Origin: Glutinoglossum americanum
Lineage: Eukaryota > Ascomycota > Geoglossomycetes > Geoglossales > Geoglossaceae
Reading direction: 5' to 3'
Assembly: GCA_020080175.1 (NCBI GenBank)
Contig: JAGHQL010000028.1
Location: 115,156 to 179,155, forward strand
DNA length: 64,000 nt
Within the stretch, counting starts at the first letter, position 1, and every line of letters starts with the position of its first letter. A program made the translations under genes and the position numbers. The notes below the pieces were generated by a model. That model saw only the letters and a list, made by a program, of their open reading frames with translations, searched no databases and had not been told where the DNA came from. Shown in pieces: positions 1-11,994 of this stretch.

Positions 1-3000
1 ACGGAACGCCCACCACATAGCTAACTCTGCGGCCACCGTTTTCCCGCTGCCAGTAGGTGAACCCAGCAGAACGTTTGCCGGTGTGTGGTATAGGCAGTGG
101 AAAATCTGCGTCTGCATCGGGTTGAAGAATTTGAACCTCTTGCCATATATCTCCTCCAAAATGGGGTCTTTCAGTGCGGAAATAGGAAGCGGTTGTAGGT
201 TCAAAAGATCAGTATAGACACTCTCTGTATCGGGCCGAATGAGATGCTGAAATGACACAGGTGTCACGGTTTCAGCTCCCAGCCACCTGTCAGAGACAGC
301 CCTCACATAAATCTGTGACGGCAGTGGGTCAGATAACGGGATAGTGAAATTGAGCTCATGATCATCATGAAGCTTCTTTCGACTAAGAATAAAAAACTCG
401 TGATGGTAGATCTCTGAGGTCTCCGAGTTCTCAACCCAAACCCAATAGGACTCCGACGCGCCGTGATGGCGATCGTTCCACCGAAACTCAGGGATTAGGA
501 AAAGTCGTATACGGAGCACATCACGATTTAGTGGAGCTATTTCGGCTTCAACGCCTAATGTAGGGAAATTGTCGAGAAGCTTGGAGATGGTAGTTCCCAT
601 CCCATTATTGTGCACTAATTGGCCAATCTCAGCTGCCCCCATATCCCTGAGAGACTGTACGGAGGAGGAAGACTCCTTTGCGTCCAGATTGCGGAGGATC
701 GGCTGAGGTAAGTCGAACTGGTGGAATGGGTGCTGATAAGGCCAGATCCTTTACTTCCTGTCAGTATACTAGCTACACTGGTCTTAGGAGCTAGGGAGGA
801 GGCACTTACTGCTTCTCAATTGACTTGCACAAGGTTAGCAGGACCAGGCATTGGTGGCCCCATCTCCTATTCAAAGCGATCATGAACAGTGCTCGGCATA
901 TTCTTGCTGCATTTTGTGCCACATATACCATATCCAATGCGAGGGCAAAGTCTTCAAGTCGCACACGAGAGATATATGACTGGAGGAGAATGTTAGTTTT
1001 GACATGGGGCCGGTCAATTCCTTCTCCAACATCACAGGGTACTAATGACTCCTCCGATTTAAGTCGCGACAGCTCAGTCGACTCGCTGTCCCTGGACTGG
1101 ATGTTGTCAAACTCCCCACTCATAGAAATCATCCTCAACATATCAGCTTCCGTCGCATGCGGACGCATCATAGTATTGAATATCTCAATACTTTGGTGTA
1201 GCACGTAAAATTGACTAGCGATACGTCCGACATCCTTGACCCGTAATTCCTCAGTATTTTCGTTGAATATGATCATCTGATTTTTCTGGAGTATTCTTGC
1301 GGCATTAACAACCAAATTCCGTCGTCTTTGGACCAGTTGGGGGTCGTCCCGAATCTCTGCCCAGTCGATGCCGTAGGTGAGTGGGCTTCGCTGCATGCGT
1401 ACGAACAGATATGAGTATCCTACCCACTGCACTGCTTCCTGGATAGATGTGACTGTCCCCAGTGAGATCTCTGCATTAAGATTGTCGACTATTTTGGAGG
1501 AGAACTTGGACTCAATCGGTTGTTGCTGGGTTACCGCCGTCAGGTAGTGGGGGAGCTTCTCGTGTGTGGTGCAAATAAACCCTATGCCAACCTCTTGGAA
1601 CTGAGGTCGGCCTGCCCGGCCAAATATCTGCAGAACATCCAGAATACCGAGGTCAATAAATTTCCCTTCCTGTGAGCTATACAACTGAGTCCCTTTTATC
1701 ACAACAGCTGCAGCAGGTAAGTTAACACCCCATGCAAGTGTAGCCGTACAGCAGAGTACTTTGAGCACTCCATCCGCAAACAACCGCTCCACGAGGTTGC
1801 GGTCAGATCTTGGCATTCCCGCGTGGTGTGTTCCAAACCCCTTATTGAACATCTCCCGCAATTCTCGTCCCTTAGATGTCTTCATATTTTTTACCGCAAG
1901 CTCGTATCTCGGATGGTCAGATGCGTCCAGTAAACTATCACACCCCTGATCAACAGCCATTTGATAAAATGTCCGAGCTGTCGTCACCGTATCCTTTCGC
2001 GAGTGGACAAACACCATTACTTGATGCCCTCGTTCTAGCATTTCCCTTACTTTCTCAAAGCTTGTAGTATCCAAATTGTCTCTAGAAGTCTTCGTGCCAG
2101 CTTTTCCTTTGACACCTATAAAGTGCTGTTCCAGTGGAACAGGCCTAAAGGAGGCATCGAAATAAAACAAGCCCGCAAATCGATTGACCTTGAGGAAGTC
2201 CGCGACATCAACATAATTTGGAAGGGTAGCAGAGAGCCCAACGATCCTAATGAGAGACTGTGTGCTCTCAACCTGTCGTTCCGTCCGAGCAACAAGAGAT
2301 TCAATCACCGCCCCACGCTCATCGTGCAGCATGTGCACTTCATCAATGATGAGAAGGCGGACTTTCTGAACTAGCTCAGTATCTCCGGTACTCTTTCGAG
2401 TGACAACATCCCATTTTTCCGGAGTAGTCACAATGATCTGGGTACGAATGATCTCGGATTTGGTCAGCTGCATGTCTCCAGTGAGCTCGCGGACCTGAAT
2501 TCCCAACCACGCCAGGCGTCTACCGAGTTTCTCAGTGATCTCCGCAGCAAGTGCCTTCATTGGAGCAACGTAAACAATTTTGAAATCGTCAGTGTGGACG
2601 ACCAGGTCTTCAGCGTTCGGCTTGTCTGCAGGGTTTGGACTCGTATTTTTGCCGATGGTGTTCAATATGGTCAGCATTGCGGCGTCAGTTTTACCCTGGT
2701 GACCCATTGTCAGAATATGTCCCAGCAAACTGGGCAGCGGGTCAGGGGTAAGGCTTACAGCACCAGTTGGAGCACAAATCAACATGTTTTCATTTGTTCT
2801 GTAGGCAACCGGGTATACAAGGCTTTGCATGCGGTTTAGGGTCTTGTAGCCTACGAAGGTTTTCCGACACAGCACGTCCATTTCTGCTACACCGACTAAC
2901 TTCTGACCGGTAGCCAATGTGCCAACTTTCGTTGCTGGAATCGAACATTCTTCGTATTTCTAACGCACTAGTTAATCTAAATCCAACCTAATTCTATATG

Positions 3001-4047
3001 ACGAGGATTTAGGCACCTCGTGTTCCTTTCTTTCGTGCCCCGCAGGAAGCACATACTTCCTGCCGCCAAAGCTAAGCGTGTTACCCGCATTATGGGCTTT
3101 GTACACATGGGGATACTGAGGCCCTTCCCGATCTGTGCTTGGCGCAAGCTTTGCAGTTTTATGCTCATAGTTTTGTCGTCGAAGGGCTGCTTCCCGCTCC
3201 GTTCTAGTTAGCAGCTGGCCTAAGACATCTGTTGATCCATTTTTTGCGGAAGTTATCTCGTTGCGGTGAGTGATAAGCTCAATAACCAGGTCAAGGTCGT
3301 CGAATCCGAGGATATCTGTGAGGGTGGACTGGAGATCGTTATCTGTAGGTTATCAGTTAGCGTTCAGGCGAGAAGCATTTTAAAACTGGAAAGGAGACTC
3401 AGTGGTAGTCAATCCTAGGCGCCACTCCTCAGTAACCATGGCCAATTCCCAAAGAAACTGAGCTAGGTGATGTCGATATAACATTTAATGACAATGGTGA
3501 GCTCTTGAGAAAGGAGAAAAATACATGGAGGGGGAACCAAGCGTTCCAGTTTCAAGTAAAAAAAAAGCTCTACAAATATGACTGTAAACCTCCAGGAGTC
3601 TTATAAAATCGAGAGCAAACGTGGAATTCCAGAAGGCTACAAACCCAACACAAGAGCAGAATATAACATACCGTCCCCATCAGAACTCAACAACACCAAA
3701 ATCTGCTCCCCCAATTCCCTCGCATCTAACCCTGCCCTTCTTCCCGCAAAATCCTCACACCTCTCCCTTAGCCACTCCCTCCCATACTCAACCCCGCCAA
3801 CCCCACCATTATCTTCCCCGCCACCAACATAGTCGCTGCTATAGTCCTCATCGTCTTGCTCATCACTGATGTAGTCCCACAGGTCGTCATTTCCACTGGC
3901 ACTAGAAAGGTCCTCGTCATCTAACAGGATATCTTGACCGTATAATCTGGCTTGGTCATATTGCTGTGGGAGGTTCAACTCGGACAGAGCAGCACGCATG
4001 CTGGCGAGTTGGGCGAGCCATTGGGATTCTAGCGATGAGGATGCCAT
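1..4047 (-). CDS. SLH1: SLH1/ASCC3-type Ski2-like RNA helicase, 3' end outside window
   Basis: This is a large Ski2-like helicase of the ribosome-quality-control trigger complex (Slh1 in yeast, ASCC3 in human), which dissociates collided ribosomes; that role is family knowledge. The ATG at 4047 opens an acidic N-terminal region. I read introns at 3343-3671, 2960-3016, 2696-2758 and 749-809. Cassette 1 shows the Walker A motif APTGAGKT (split by the third intron), DEVH, SATLPNY and GRAGRPQ. A winged-helix and Sec63-like part follows. The second cassette's Walker A (SPTGSGKT) is read at about 1-60, just before the sequence leaves the window, so roughly the C-terminal half is missing. The 63-nt intron has no stop, so retention would give a protein with a disrupted P-loop. 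The 749-809 intron ends in AAAG. Brr2 is the nearest alternative, but the N-terminus fits SLH1 better. Confidence 0.93.
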
Positions 4048-4325
4048 GTCCGAGTTTGCGTTCCGGCACTGAGGACTCCTCGAGCTCAATTTCAGTCTGC
4101 GGGTGAATTTGGTGGTGGTGTATTTTTGATCCAAGAAATATTATTTGTGCATGAGCTTAAGCTCCACTCAGATATACACGGCAAACTCCGTGCGTTGAGC
4201 CATGACAGCCATTAGCGTGAATTGCACTGCCATTCCAGGCACCTGCAGTAGTTACATAAAATCACACCTCAACGTCTCACAACAAAACCGGTACATACAA
4301 ACCCTATATAGAACATAACGACAAG

Positions 4326-5148
4326 ATGAAAATCTACTACATCGGTGTATGTTCTTCCCATGCACGCCATAGGATCTTCTCTTGTGTGTACTGAGATGGA
4401 CTGGACATCTTTACTCACGAGACACAAACACAGGTGCTCAAGAACGAGTCGAAGCCGGCCCATGAGCTATGCGCTGAGAAGGACCTGAGCAGCTACTCAC
4501 GATTCACGAGAGATAGGTACAGTAAACTGGCTCCTCGTCCAAACCCTCCATTGCAAACGCCCATCTAACCCCCCCGCCCCCAATAAAACAGCTATGGCGA
4601 ATTCATGACCCTCTTCTCCAAAACCGTCGCCGAGCGCACCAAACCCGGCCAACGCCAAGACATCCAGGAGCAATCCTACACCTTCCATGCCTACGGACGC
4701 TCCGAAGGCGTCGCCGGCATCATAATCAGCGACCAAGCTTACCCCGCCCTCGTCGCTCACCAGCTCCTCTCCAAGGTAGTCGATGAGTTCCTCTCCCTGC
4801 ACCCGCGCAGCGAATGGGCAACCTCAAACCCTTCAATTCCGCTACCGCAACTGAAGGAGTATCTGGTGAAGTATCAGGATCCATCTCAGGCGGATTCGAT
4901 CATGAAGATTCAGAAGGAGTTGGATGAGACGAAGATTGTGTTGCATAAGACTATCGAGAGTGTGTTGGAGAGGGGGGAGAAGATTGATAGTCTGGTGGCG
5001 AAGAGCGACGGGTTGAGTGCCCAGAGCAAGATGTTTTATACGCAGGTTAGTGGCCCGTCTCTTTCCCCTCTGCTGGTGATTGATGCTGATATCAACTTTC
5101 CCGGGGCTTTAGGCAAAGAAGCAGAACTCTTGCTGTGTAGTTATGTGA
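4326..5148 (+). CDS. YKT6: YKT6 R-SNARE
   Basis: Longin-type R-SNARE acting in ER-Golgi, endosomal, vacuolar and autophagosomal fusion (family knowledge). Four exons: 4326-4346, 4434-4516, 4592-5045 and 5113-5148, giving 197 aa, the usual family length. The first exon codes only seven residues (MKIYYIG). A longin domain occupies about residues 1-130 and a SNARE coiled coil about 135-195. The protein ends in CCVVM, the di-cysteine palmitoylation plus CaaX prenylation signal that replaces a membrane anchor in this family. The start is set by the longin N-terminus and the frame across three splice junctions. Its 5' end is 278 bp from that of SLH1, which is divergent. Confidence 0.95.
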
Positions 5149-5900
5149 ATCAGTACTTTTGGACTTGAACTTAATCACCATTTAGGCGTCTGTCGTTACA
5201 GCGTGGGAGTGGACACTCTTTTTCGCTCGCATTCGGTAGAGTAAACATTGATTGGGATCCCGTGGGAAAGTATATCTGACCTAGACGGTCAATAGTAATA
5301 GCGGCGTGGTGTCTAGTTTTCACCAATACATCCTAGAATTTGGCTACAGCTTCAAAGACTATCTTGCCCAACGCAATATGATGTATTTATGCAATAGTGA
5401 AACAAAAGTCTATGTGCCTAAGGATCGAGTCCTTGAGGGGCGTCATCGCCACCCGCGCCCCTCTTTCGATCCGGCGCCCAGAACCAATCTCCCGAAAATG
5501 AGCAACAATGGACGCCATAGCTGAAAGAGTAAAATAATATCGACTCAAGAGACGAGTCACCAAGGATCGCTCCTCTTATGAAACGTCTGGAGCCGTGCTG
5601 AAGCAAAAGAAAACGATTCTTCTAGTTGGTAAAGAGCTCTCCTGAAATATGCCTGGCTTCCTCCCGGTATGAAACCTCCAAGTACGCCAACCCAAAGAAA
5701 ATTTCAGTGTAAGAAATGAGTATGTGAATGCAAAATGCGGCAGGTTAGATTAAGGAAGGGTATGAAGCTGGCAGGAACCTGTAGTTGTGCTTTGTGGGAA
5801 AGAGCTGCGTGCTGTTCGTCCGCAGGGTGCTATGGGAAGCCTAGGGGGTGAAGGAAGGCAACTGCGCGCTGAAGTATCGGAGGACATCACGATGCCTTGG
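5149..5900. other. Intergenic, convergent YKT6 / unknown gene
   Basis: Nothing recognisable apart from short open frames without homology signals. It presumably holds the two 3' UTRs. Confidence 0.5.
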
Positions 5901-6468
5901 CTAAACCAGCTCGAAGTCTTCTTCCACCACCTTCCCTGTCTCGCTACCGGAACCATCCTCACTAACAACTTCATACTCCTCCCTAACCAAACGCTCAAAC
6001 TCCCGCCCTTCATACCTCTCTACCGCCTTCGCAAGAGCCATCTCAAGAATATGGCTGTCTCGTCTCGGTCCACGAGGGGCATCGTAGGAGTACGTAACAC
6101 CGATATCGTGGGCAGGAGGCGCCGTCTCCTCGTCGTCGGAGGTATTGGTAGAAGAATCACTGGGTAGTTCAGAGAGGATGTCGTGTTTGAGAGCCTTGTG
6201 AGCGCGGTGGGAGGCTCGTGCGAGTTCTTTGCCGTTTTGGCGACGGATCGCTGCGTTGGCACTGAATTGAGAGAGGTTAGAGCGGAAAAAAACGAAACGA
6301 CTTTCAGCAGCAGGGAACGACAAAGGCTTACTTTTGCCGGGTGCTCAAAGGCCGGCCGAGTTCCAACTGTCCTGCGGCTACTTTGGCATGGTGCGTCTTC
6401 TCGCGCTGGTGATCCACCGCATCACTACGAAGATCACCGATTTCGAACACTTGCTCTTCAGGAGACAT
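5901..6468 (-). CDS. Uncharacterised small acidic fungal protein
   Basis: I do not recognise a family. Two exons (6468-6332 and 6261-5901) joined across a 70-nt GT..AG intron give about 165 aa. The N-terminal half starts MSPEEQVFEIGDLRSDAVD, is charged and runs into a basic stretch (around AAIRRQNGKELARASHRAHK). The middle is Ser/Thr/Asp-rich. The C-terminal part is a predicted helix with many Glu/Arg and an acidic tail. There is no signal peptide or membrane segment. The clean splice junction and continuous open frame support a real gene; the function is unknown. Confidence 0.6.
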
Positions 6469-7354
6469 AGTAGCTCGGGGCATAATAGCCGGTTATAGAA
6501 TTAGCTATAGATACGAGGTATGTGGTTGAGCAGTTGAGGCTGCAAGTGAGTAGTTGCAATGGAAGCTGTTGGTAGGAAAGATATCTTATCAGAGGTGGAG
6601 AGCCTGAACGGCCGGTGGTGAGTAGGAAAAGAAAGTTGGAGAAGGTACTGGAAAACAGAAAAGGGAAGTGAAAAATCAAGCTTCGTGGTCAGGCGGTTGA
6701 ATAGGATGATGAGATGGGATGACGCAGGTCTTGTATGTTTATGTATTGGGAACGGAGTGGCTTATTGAGTCACCCCGAGGCGAAGCAGAGTAAGACAAAC
6801 GATTCTGATTGAGACGGTTGAACAGGGTCACGACTGCTTGGAACGGCTAAGACAAAACAGCCGGATTGTCAGCGGCAAGGCCGACTACGCCGTACGTTAG
6901 CTACTACGATCTGTTGGGATGGGCCTTTATGGCTCAGAGGCGAAACAGAGTTCGTGAACCCGAGATGAAGAATTGTGGCGGAAGCAACTATCGGAAGGCG
7001 ATAAGGAAAAAAGGAATTGCTGGGTGATAGCGCAGCCAATATAACGCGCGCGTTTCCCCAGCATCTGGATCTCCGAACCCGATATGCGCAGCTCCGGACC
7101 TTCCATCGGGGGCCATCGATAGCGAGGCGCCTGGATGTACCTTGGAAGTTGGAGTTTGCTTGCGGGTGTCAGGATGTGCTTCGCTTCCGTATCTAAATGA
7201 CGAATGACGCACGTCGCGTTGCTGTGCCTGTCGCCATGGGCGAATCGTTTTATTCCATTCACGCATGCTGCCCTTGACCCGACGGCATAGGTGAACACCA
7301 AAATTAGCTATCCTATGTATCTTACCATTCATGCGCTCATGGCTACGGTAATTA
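6469..7354. other. Intergenic, upstream of the unknown gene and downstream of atl1
   Basis: About 0.9 kb. Two overlapping minus-strand open frames of 120-150 codons (6927-7449) lie here, but they are rich in basic residues, lack a family signal and overlap the atl1 3' end, so I treat them as chance frames. Confidence 0.45.
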
Positions 7355-8013
7355 TTACTCCTCATCTCCTTCAAGCTCGTCACTGTAGTCACCATCATCC
7401 TCTCTGGAGGGTAGCCTCCTCGGAAACCAGCCATATACTTCGAGATCAACCTTTAGCTCTCCAAGGCTACCCCTCTCTACAGCCACACCCTCCTGTTCTA
7501 GTGCCGTCGCCTGACGTGACGCTCCAGATGAATGGCGCCTGTTTTTGCGATCAGAAGAGAAAGTATGAGGTACAAGGAGCATTAACTTGGCGTACCTCGG
7601 TGATATCACACCACGGGAATTTATGACGCGTTGCCATGGCACGGAATCGGAATTGAATTCAGCATCTGGGTCTGTGGGCAGATGTCGAAGGCAAATCCCA
7701 ACCTGCCTATGATTATGGACATTCAAATTTCCAGAATAAGCGCCGTAGTTGGTCGTAGGATAAGTTCTACCAACCTTGGACACTCAGCTGGACAGAGCAA
7801 CTATCGTGTCAGCGGCAATTAAAGTGATGATCATCGTCGCCTGACCGATTTCTTGTCTGTTCTGGTAAAAGAGGGTGTCAAGCAGGATTTGTGCTTACGC
7901 TTTCCGATAAGTCTCCCTATATGGCCATAACTTGTGACTCGGCCTCTTGGTATCTCCTGGCATGCTAGATACACTGCCGTAAAGAATGCTTCAGCCTCAT
8001 CGGTGCGCGCCAT
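7355..8013 (-). CDS. atl1: Alkyltransferase-like protein (Atl1 family)
   Basis: Homologue of the DNA-binding domain of O6-alkylguanine transferases. Atl1 proteins bind alkylated guanine, flip it and hand it to nucleotide-excision repair without transferring the alkyl group (family knowledge from fission yeast). Four exons (8013-7899, 7787-7775, 7706-7596, 7538-7355) give 140 aa. Visible motifs: the helix-turn-helix region IPRGRVTSYGHIGRLIGK, then PRQVGICL, then VPWQRVINSRG. In that last motif the catalytic Cys of MGMT (PCHR) is Trp, which defines the alkyltransferase-like class. The tail adds about 25 acidic residues beyond the 108-aa yeast protein. Exon 2 is only 13 nt. It is divergent from CWC26, with 160 bp between the two ATGs. 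Confidence 0.9.
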
Positions 8014-8173
8014 GGTCTGTAACAGGAGGGTGTGTGCCATCGCTCGCTGAAGCCTCATGGATCGCGTTCGCTAAGCGTAACCACGTGACCAGATCTTTAT
8101 CAGATCTGGTCCCTTCTGCAATTGCAACCACCACCTTTGAATGTCAATCGGTGTTCAGGGACCATCGCTAGCC

Positions 8174-9186
8174 ATGTCTCTTGCGGATTATCTAGCTAAA
8201 AACTACCTCACAGCTGACCCTCAGCCTACCAAAAAATCAAAGAAGCGCAAACGCAAAGCCGGGGAGGAATCTGGACTCGTCATCGCCAACGACGATGTGC
8301 TGGGCTGGGGGGATGAAGAATCAAAAAAAGTGGACGATGATGGTCCTCTTATAGGTGATTACCATACCCATATCAGATTTGTATCTGCTGGCTAATGCGG
8401 TACGTAAATTTAGTTTCTGGAAACAGCGCTGAATTCCGCAAATCCAAAAAATCAGCATGGCGGACCGTTGGTGCCCCAACAACACAAGACAGTGACCAGG
8501 CAGCAGCAGACGCAATCATAACCGCCACAGCTGCTGAAAATGCCCTCCACACTAGGAACCCCGAAGATGCACCGGCAGTGGTTCCTCTAATGGAAAGCGG
8601 CGCACACGCTGGTCTACAGACAGCAGAAGAAGTCACAGCAGCCGTTAACAAAAAGCGCGCCGACGAGCTCCGCCGTTTCCGCGAGCAAGGAGACTCCGAG
8701 CTCGGTCGCGGAACAGAGACCATCTACCGCGATGCCTCCGGTCGAATAATCAACATAGCCATGAAACGCGCTGAAGCCCGCCGCCAAGCCGAGCGCGAAG
8801 CCGCCGCCGAAGCAGCAGCCCTCGAAGCCCAAAAAGGCGCCGTCCAGCTCGCTGCCCGCGCTCAGCGCCGCCAAGATCTCGAGGAAGCAAAAGTCCTTCC
8901 GTTGGCACGCTACGCTGACGACGAGGCCCTTAATGAGGAGCTGAAGAGCCGTGGGCGGTGGAATGACCCTGCGGCAGCTTTCCTGAGCAGCAAGAAGGAG
9001 GGGGTAAGCGTCACGGGGAAACCGCTGTATAAGGGTCCTGCAGCGCCGAATCGGTATGGGATTCGTCCGGGACATCGGTGGGACGGGGTGGATAGGGGTA
9101 ATGGGTTCGAGAAAGAGTATTTTGCGGCGCAGAACAAGAGGAAGAATTATAGGCAGTTGGAGTACGCGTGGCAGATGGATGAGTAG
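8174..9186 (+). CDS. CWC26: Pre-mRNA-splicing factor Cwc26/Bud13 (RES complex)
   Basis: Subunit of the RES (retention and splicing) complex with Snu17 and Pml1, in the activated spliceosome (family knowledge). Two exons (8174-8354 and 8414-9186) give 317 aa. The N-terminus [16 protein letters not shown] is typical, followed by a Lys-rich nuclear-localisation stretch. The centre is Ala/Glu/Arg-rich and helical ([20 protein letters not shown]). The C-terminal Bud13 signature includes [34 protein letters not shown] and a final helical YAWQMDE. The intron join gives an uninterrupted frame; family and length agree. Confidence 0.93.
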
Positions 9187-9619
9187 ATTGAGCGCATATA
9201 CGTTGACGGGGCGTAACATGAGATGGCGGCGTTATTCGGTTTGGTCGATATGAGGATTCTGTTTGATTCGCATCTGGATGTATATCCTAGGGATGTATTA
9301 TTACATGCTTCATTCACCCTCCATGCATGAGGTAGAGGGTCTCTCCCCCTTTCATTTCCTATAGATCATGAAAGAAAGGTTCCATGACAATAGGTACACA
9401 GCGCCCTCAACGTGGCATGCGGTAAAAGCAAATTAACAGATCCATGCACTATTTCAGATATGTGCTGCAGCTCTTTGCTTCTGCTTCCGGCAAAGCAGCC
9501 CATTCATATCTCGTATGACCTGAGAGGTTCCTCTCAGGTTCTACATGTCCCATCCTGCACGCAAGATCATTTCAAACAAAATGTCTATGCCAGGCGGCTC
9601 CTATCCGTCCGGGTATAAC
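9187..9619. other. Intergenic, convergent CWC26 / TFG1
   Basis: Only 3' UTR-like sequence; an imperfect short repeat (ctgagaggttcctctcaggtt, about 9519-9539) could form a small hairpin. No gene seen. Confidence 0.5.
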
Positions 9620-11994
9620 TTAAGTTGAAGGCGTCTGCATTCTCGGAACGAGCAGTTTATCCGGGCCCATGACCGCTACCTTCTTGACCATCGCGATGAA
9701 GGTCGCCTTATTTGTGATTCGGTTTTTGAATGTGGCTGATAAATATGCAACCGTGGTTCCTCCGGGAGGGATCGCCGCTCTAACTTCCGCTTCGGTGATT
9801 GGGGGCACTAATTCAAGTAAGTGCCAAAAGCCCGAAAATTCTACCATTGGCAATTAGGTGGAACATACGACTTGCAGCAGGCGTAGAGACCCCAGGACTA
9901 CCTTGCCTGCTTCCACTTCCAGGTTGCCTAGCTATCGAGCCCTTCTTGGATGCACCATCAGACGGGTTGGGGCTACCGGCTCTAGAGCCGGTCGGACTGG
10001 GACTTGTAGCAGAACCGAGACGAAATTTAATCTTCCTGCTAACACCCCCATCAGTCGTTTCACCATCACTATTTGAACCAGCGTTAGCCCTGCTGGGCCG
10101 TGGTGGCGCGGAGGTCACCTCCTGTAGTTTGGCGGGATCGATAGCGAGAGAAACGACTGAAGACTTGCGCGGCTGACCTAGTTGAGTAGGCGCCGATGGC
10201 ATAGGAACCGGTGATGGCGGGGAAGTCCCGGTATCTTGGGAGGACGAGCCGTGTTTCTTGTGCTTCTTCTTCTTCTTGGAAGATTCGGTGCCACTCGCTT
10301 CAGAAAGATTAGGAGATCCGGGCCGTTTGAGGGTCGACGACGATTTCAGTTTAAGGAGGTCAGAAGTCTTATTACGACCCGATGGTGTGTTTGTTCCCTT
10401 TGAAGAGGCACCTGATGGGAGCTTCTCGCCGTCTTTGGCTTTGGACTTCTCTTTCTCAAGGGTGGCCTTCTTTTCCTCTTCCTTCTTGGCTTCTTCTTCT
10501 TTGCGCCTCTCTTCTTCAGAAGAGTCAGAGTCGCTCTTGGATTGTTGTCAGTAAACGACCGAAGAGATAAGAAATGGTTAGGAAGCTTGAGGCGCTGCAA
10601 CTTACTGATGACGAATAAGGATTATTATCACTGTCAGTATCGTAGACGTAGTTCTTCTCCTGCTTAACCAATGTCTTCCTTATTTTCTTCCCTAGTTTCT
10701 TGGATAGCTCGCTCTCTTTCTTCTCCAGTTCGTCTTCCTTATCATATTCTTTCTCATCCTTTAAATCAAAGATATTAGCCTGGAGTTGATCCCGCTTTAT
10801 TCTCTCCTCTGCCTCCTTAGTCTCGTCTGCATCCCCTTCAAATAGTTGATTTTCTTCGTCATCTGCAAATCGATCCTCTTCGTAATCCAAATCATCTGCC
10901 TCCGCAAATTCGGACTTTATAGCAGCGCCAGCACGGCCAGTTGGAGCTCGTTCCCACTTTCCCAGGAAGAGTTTATTCCCGGCCTTTCTGTTCTGCTCCT
11001 CTTCTTTCTTCCTCATCTGTTCCCTTTGCGAGTCCATGAACCACCGCGGCTCCTTCACCTTTTGTCCCATCCTCGCCTCTGCCTCCTCAATCGTAAGAGC
11101 TTTGAACTGGTTTTTCGGCGTAAGCTTATACCATTTTTCCAGACTAACCATTTCAAATCCTGTATTTGTCAACACCAACATTACATAAGTTCCCGATAAT
11201 GCAGACTCGTAGTTCCCAACCCAAGTATTCTTATTATCAAAATCTTCTAGGTGCCATGGCAAAGCTTCTTCGTATCGTAATTTCGATTGTGCCTGTGCCT
11301 CTGCGCTGATGTCGTTTCGGAAAACTTGCTGCGTCTTCTTTTTGAAAGGCTGCTTCTTCTGAGTGTTACTCGGACCTGTGTTCACGGATGGCGCAATCTG
11401 TGCAAGATCTGCCTGCCTCTGGGCTTCCTTCTCTAGTCTAAGCATCTCCTGCCGCTCCCGCTCCTTGTCGTCAAGCATAGCTTCCTTTGAATCTGTATTC
11501 GCCATGTCTGTATCTTCATCCTTTACGGCCCCGCCCGCGCCGGCCGGTGGCGCTCGGGGGTCGCGACGGTGTAGTCGGACAGGTCTTGTAAAATCTCGCT
11601 CGTTGAAAGGATCGATGAGCTTGTTTGATGAGAACCGCGCGACGTGATGACGGACACCTTCAAGCAGAGCGCGTTTTGTCGTGACCAGAGGGAATTCCTT
11701 TACGTTTTCCCCAGGAGGCTGCGACCAGATACTGCTAACTGGAGCGGTCACAGGTTGGGCTGCTTGAGGAGTCGCTGTGAGGCCGTCGTTCAGTGAGGCT
11801 TTGGGATTAGATTTGTTGCCCGCAACCACAGCGACACCATTAACCTTTGGCGCAGCCGCTCCAGGTGGCTTAAGGCGCCGCTGCTGCCTCTTTTTTGGGC
11901 GAACAAGCGGGTCTGCCTTAGGTCTGCGAATGAAGGGAGGAGGTCCGCCATTTGGAGTGCGGCTTGAAGGCGGAACTGGTGGAGAAGCACTCAT
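9620..11994 (-). CDS. TFG1: TFIIF large subunit (RAP74/Tfg1)
   Basis: General transcription factor subunit that associates with RNA polymerase II and the small TFIIF subunit in the preinitiation complex (family knowledge). Three exons (11994-10606, 10535-9869, 9807-9620) give 747 aa. The N-terminus is Pro-rich. The dimerisation region contains FPLVTTKRALLEGVRHHVAR and, further on, WHLEDFDNKNTWVGNYESAL with MVSLEKWYKLTPKNQFKAL. A long acidic/Lys-rich linker and a Ser-rich low-complexity segment follow. The last about 70 residues are a winged helix (VRAAIPPGGTTVAYLSATFK) that contacts Fcp1 in homologues. An in-frame ATG five codons upstream (12009) is an alternative start. Confidence 0.95.

Noticed and set aside
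6927-7449. Overlapping 124- and 153-codon minus-strand frames
   Set aside because: No motif, two frames open together and overlap with the well-supported atl1 last exon.
8614-9219. 201-codon minus-strand open frame
   Set aside because: Antisense shadow of CWC26, whose frame has the conserved C-terminal signature.
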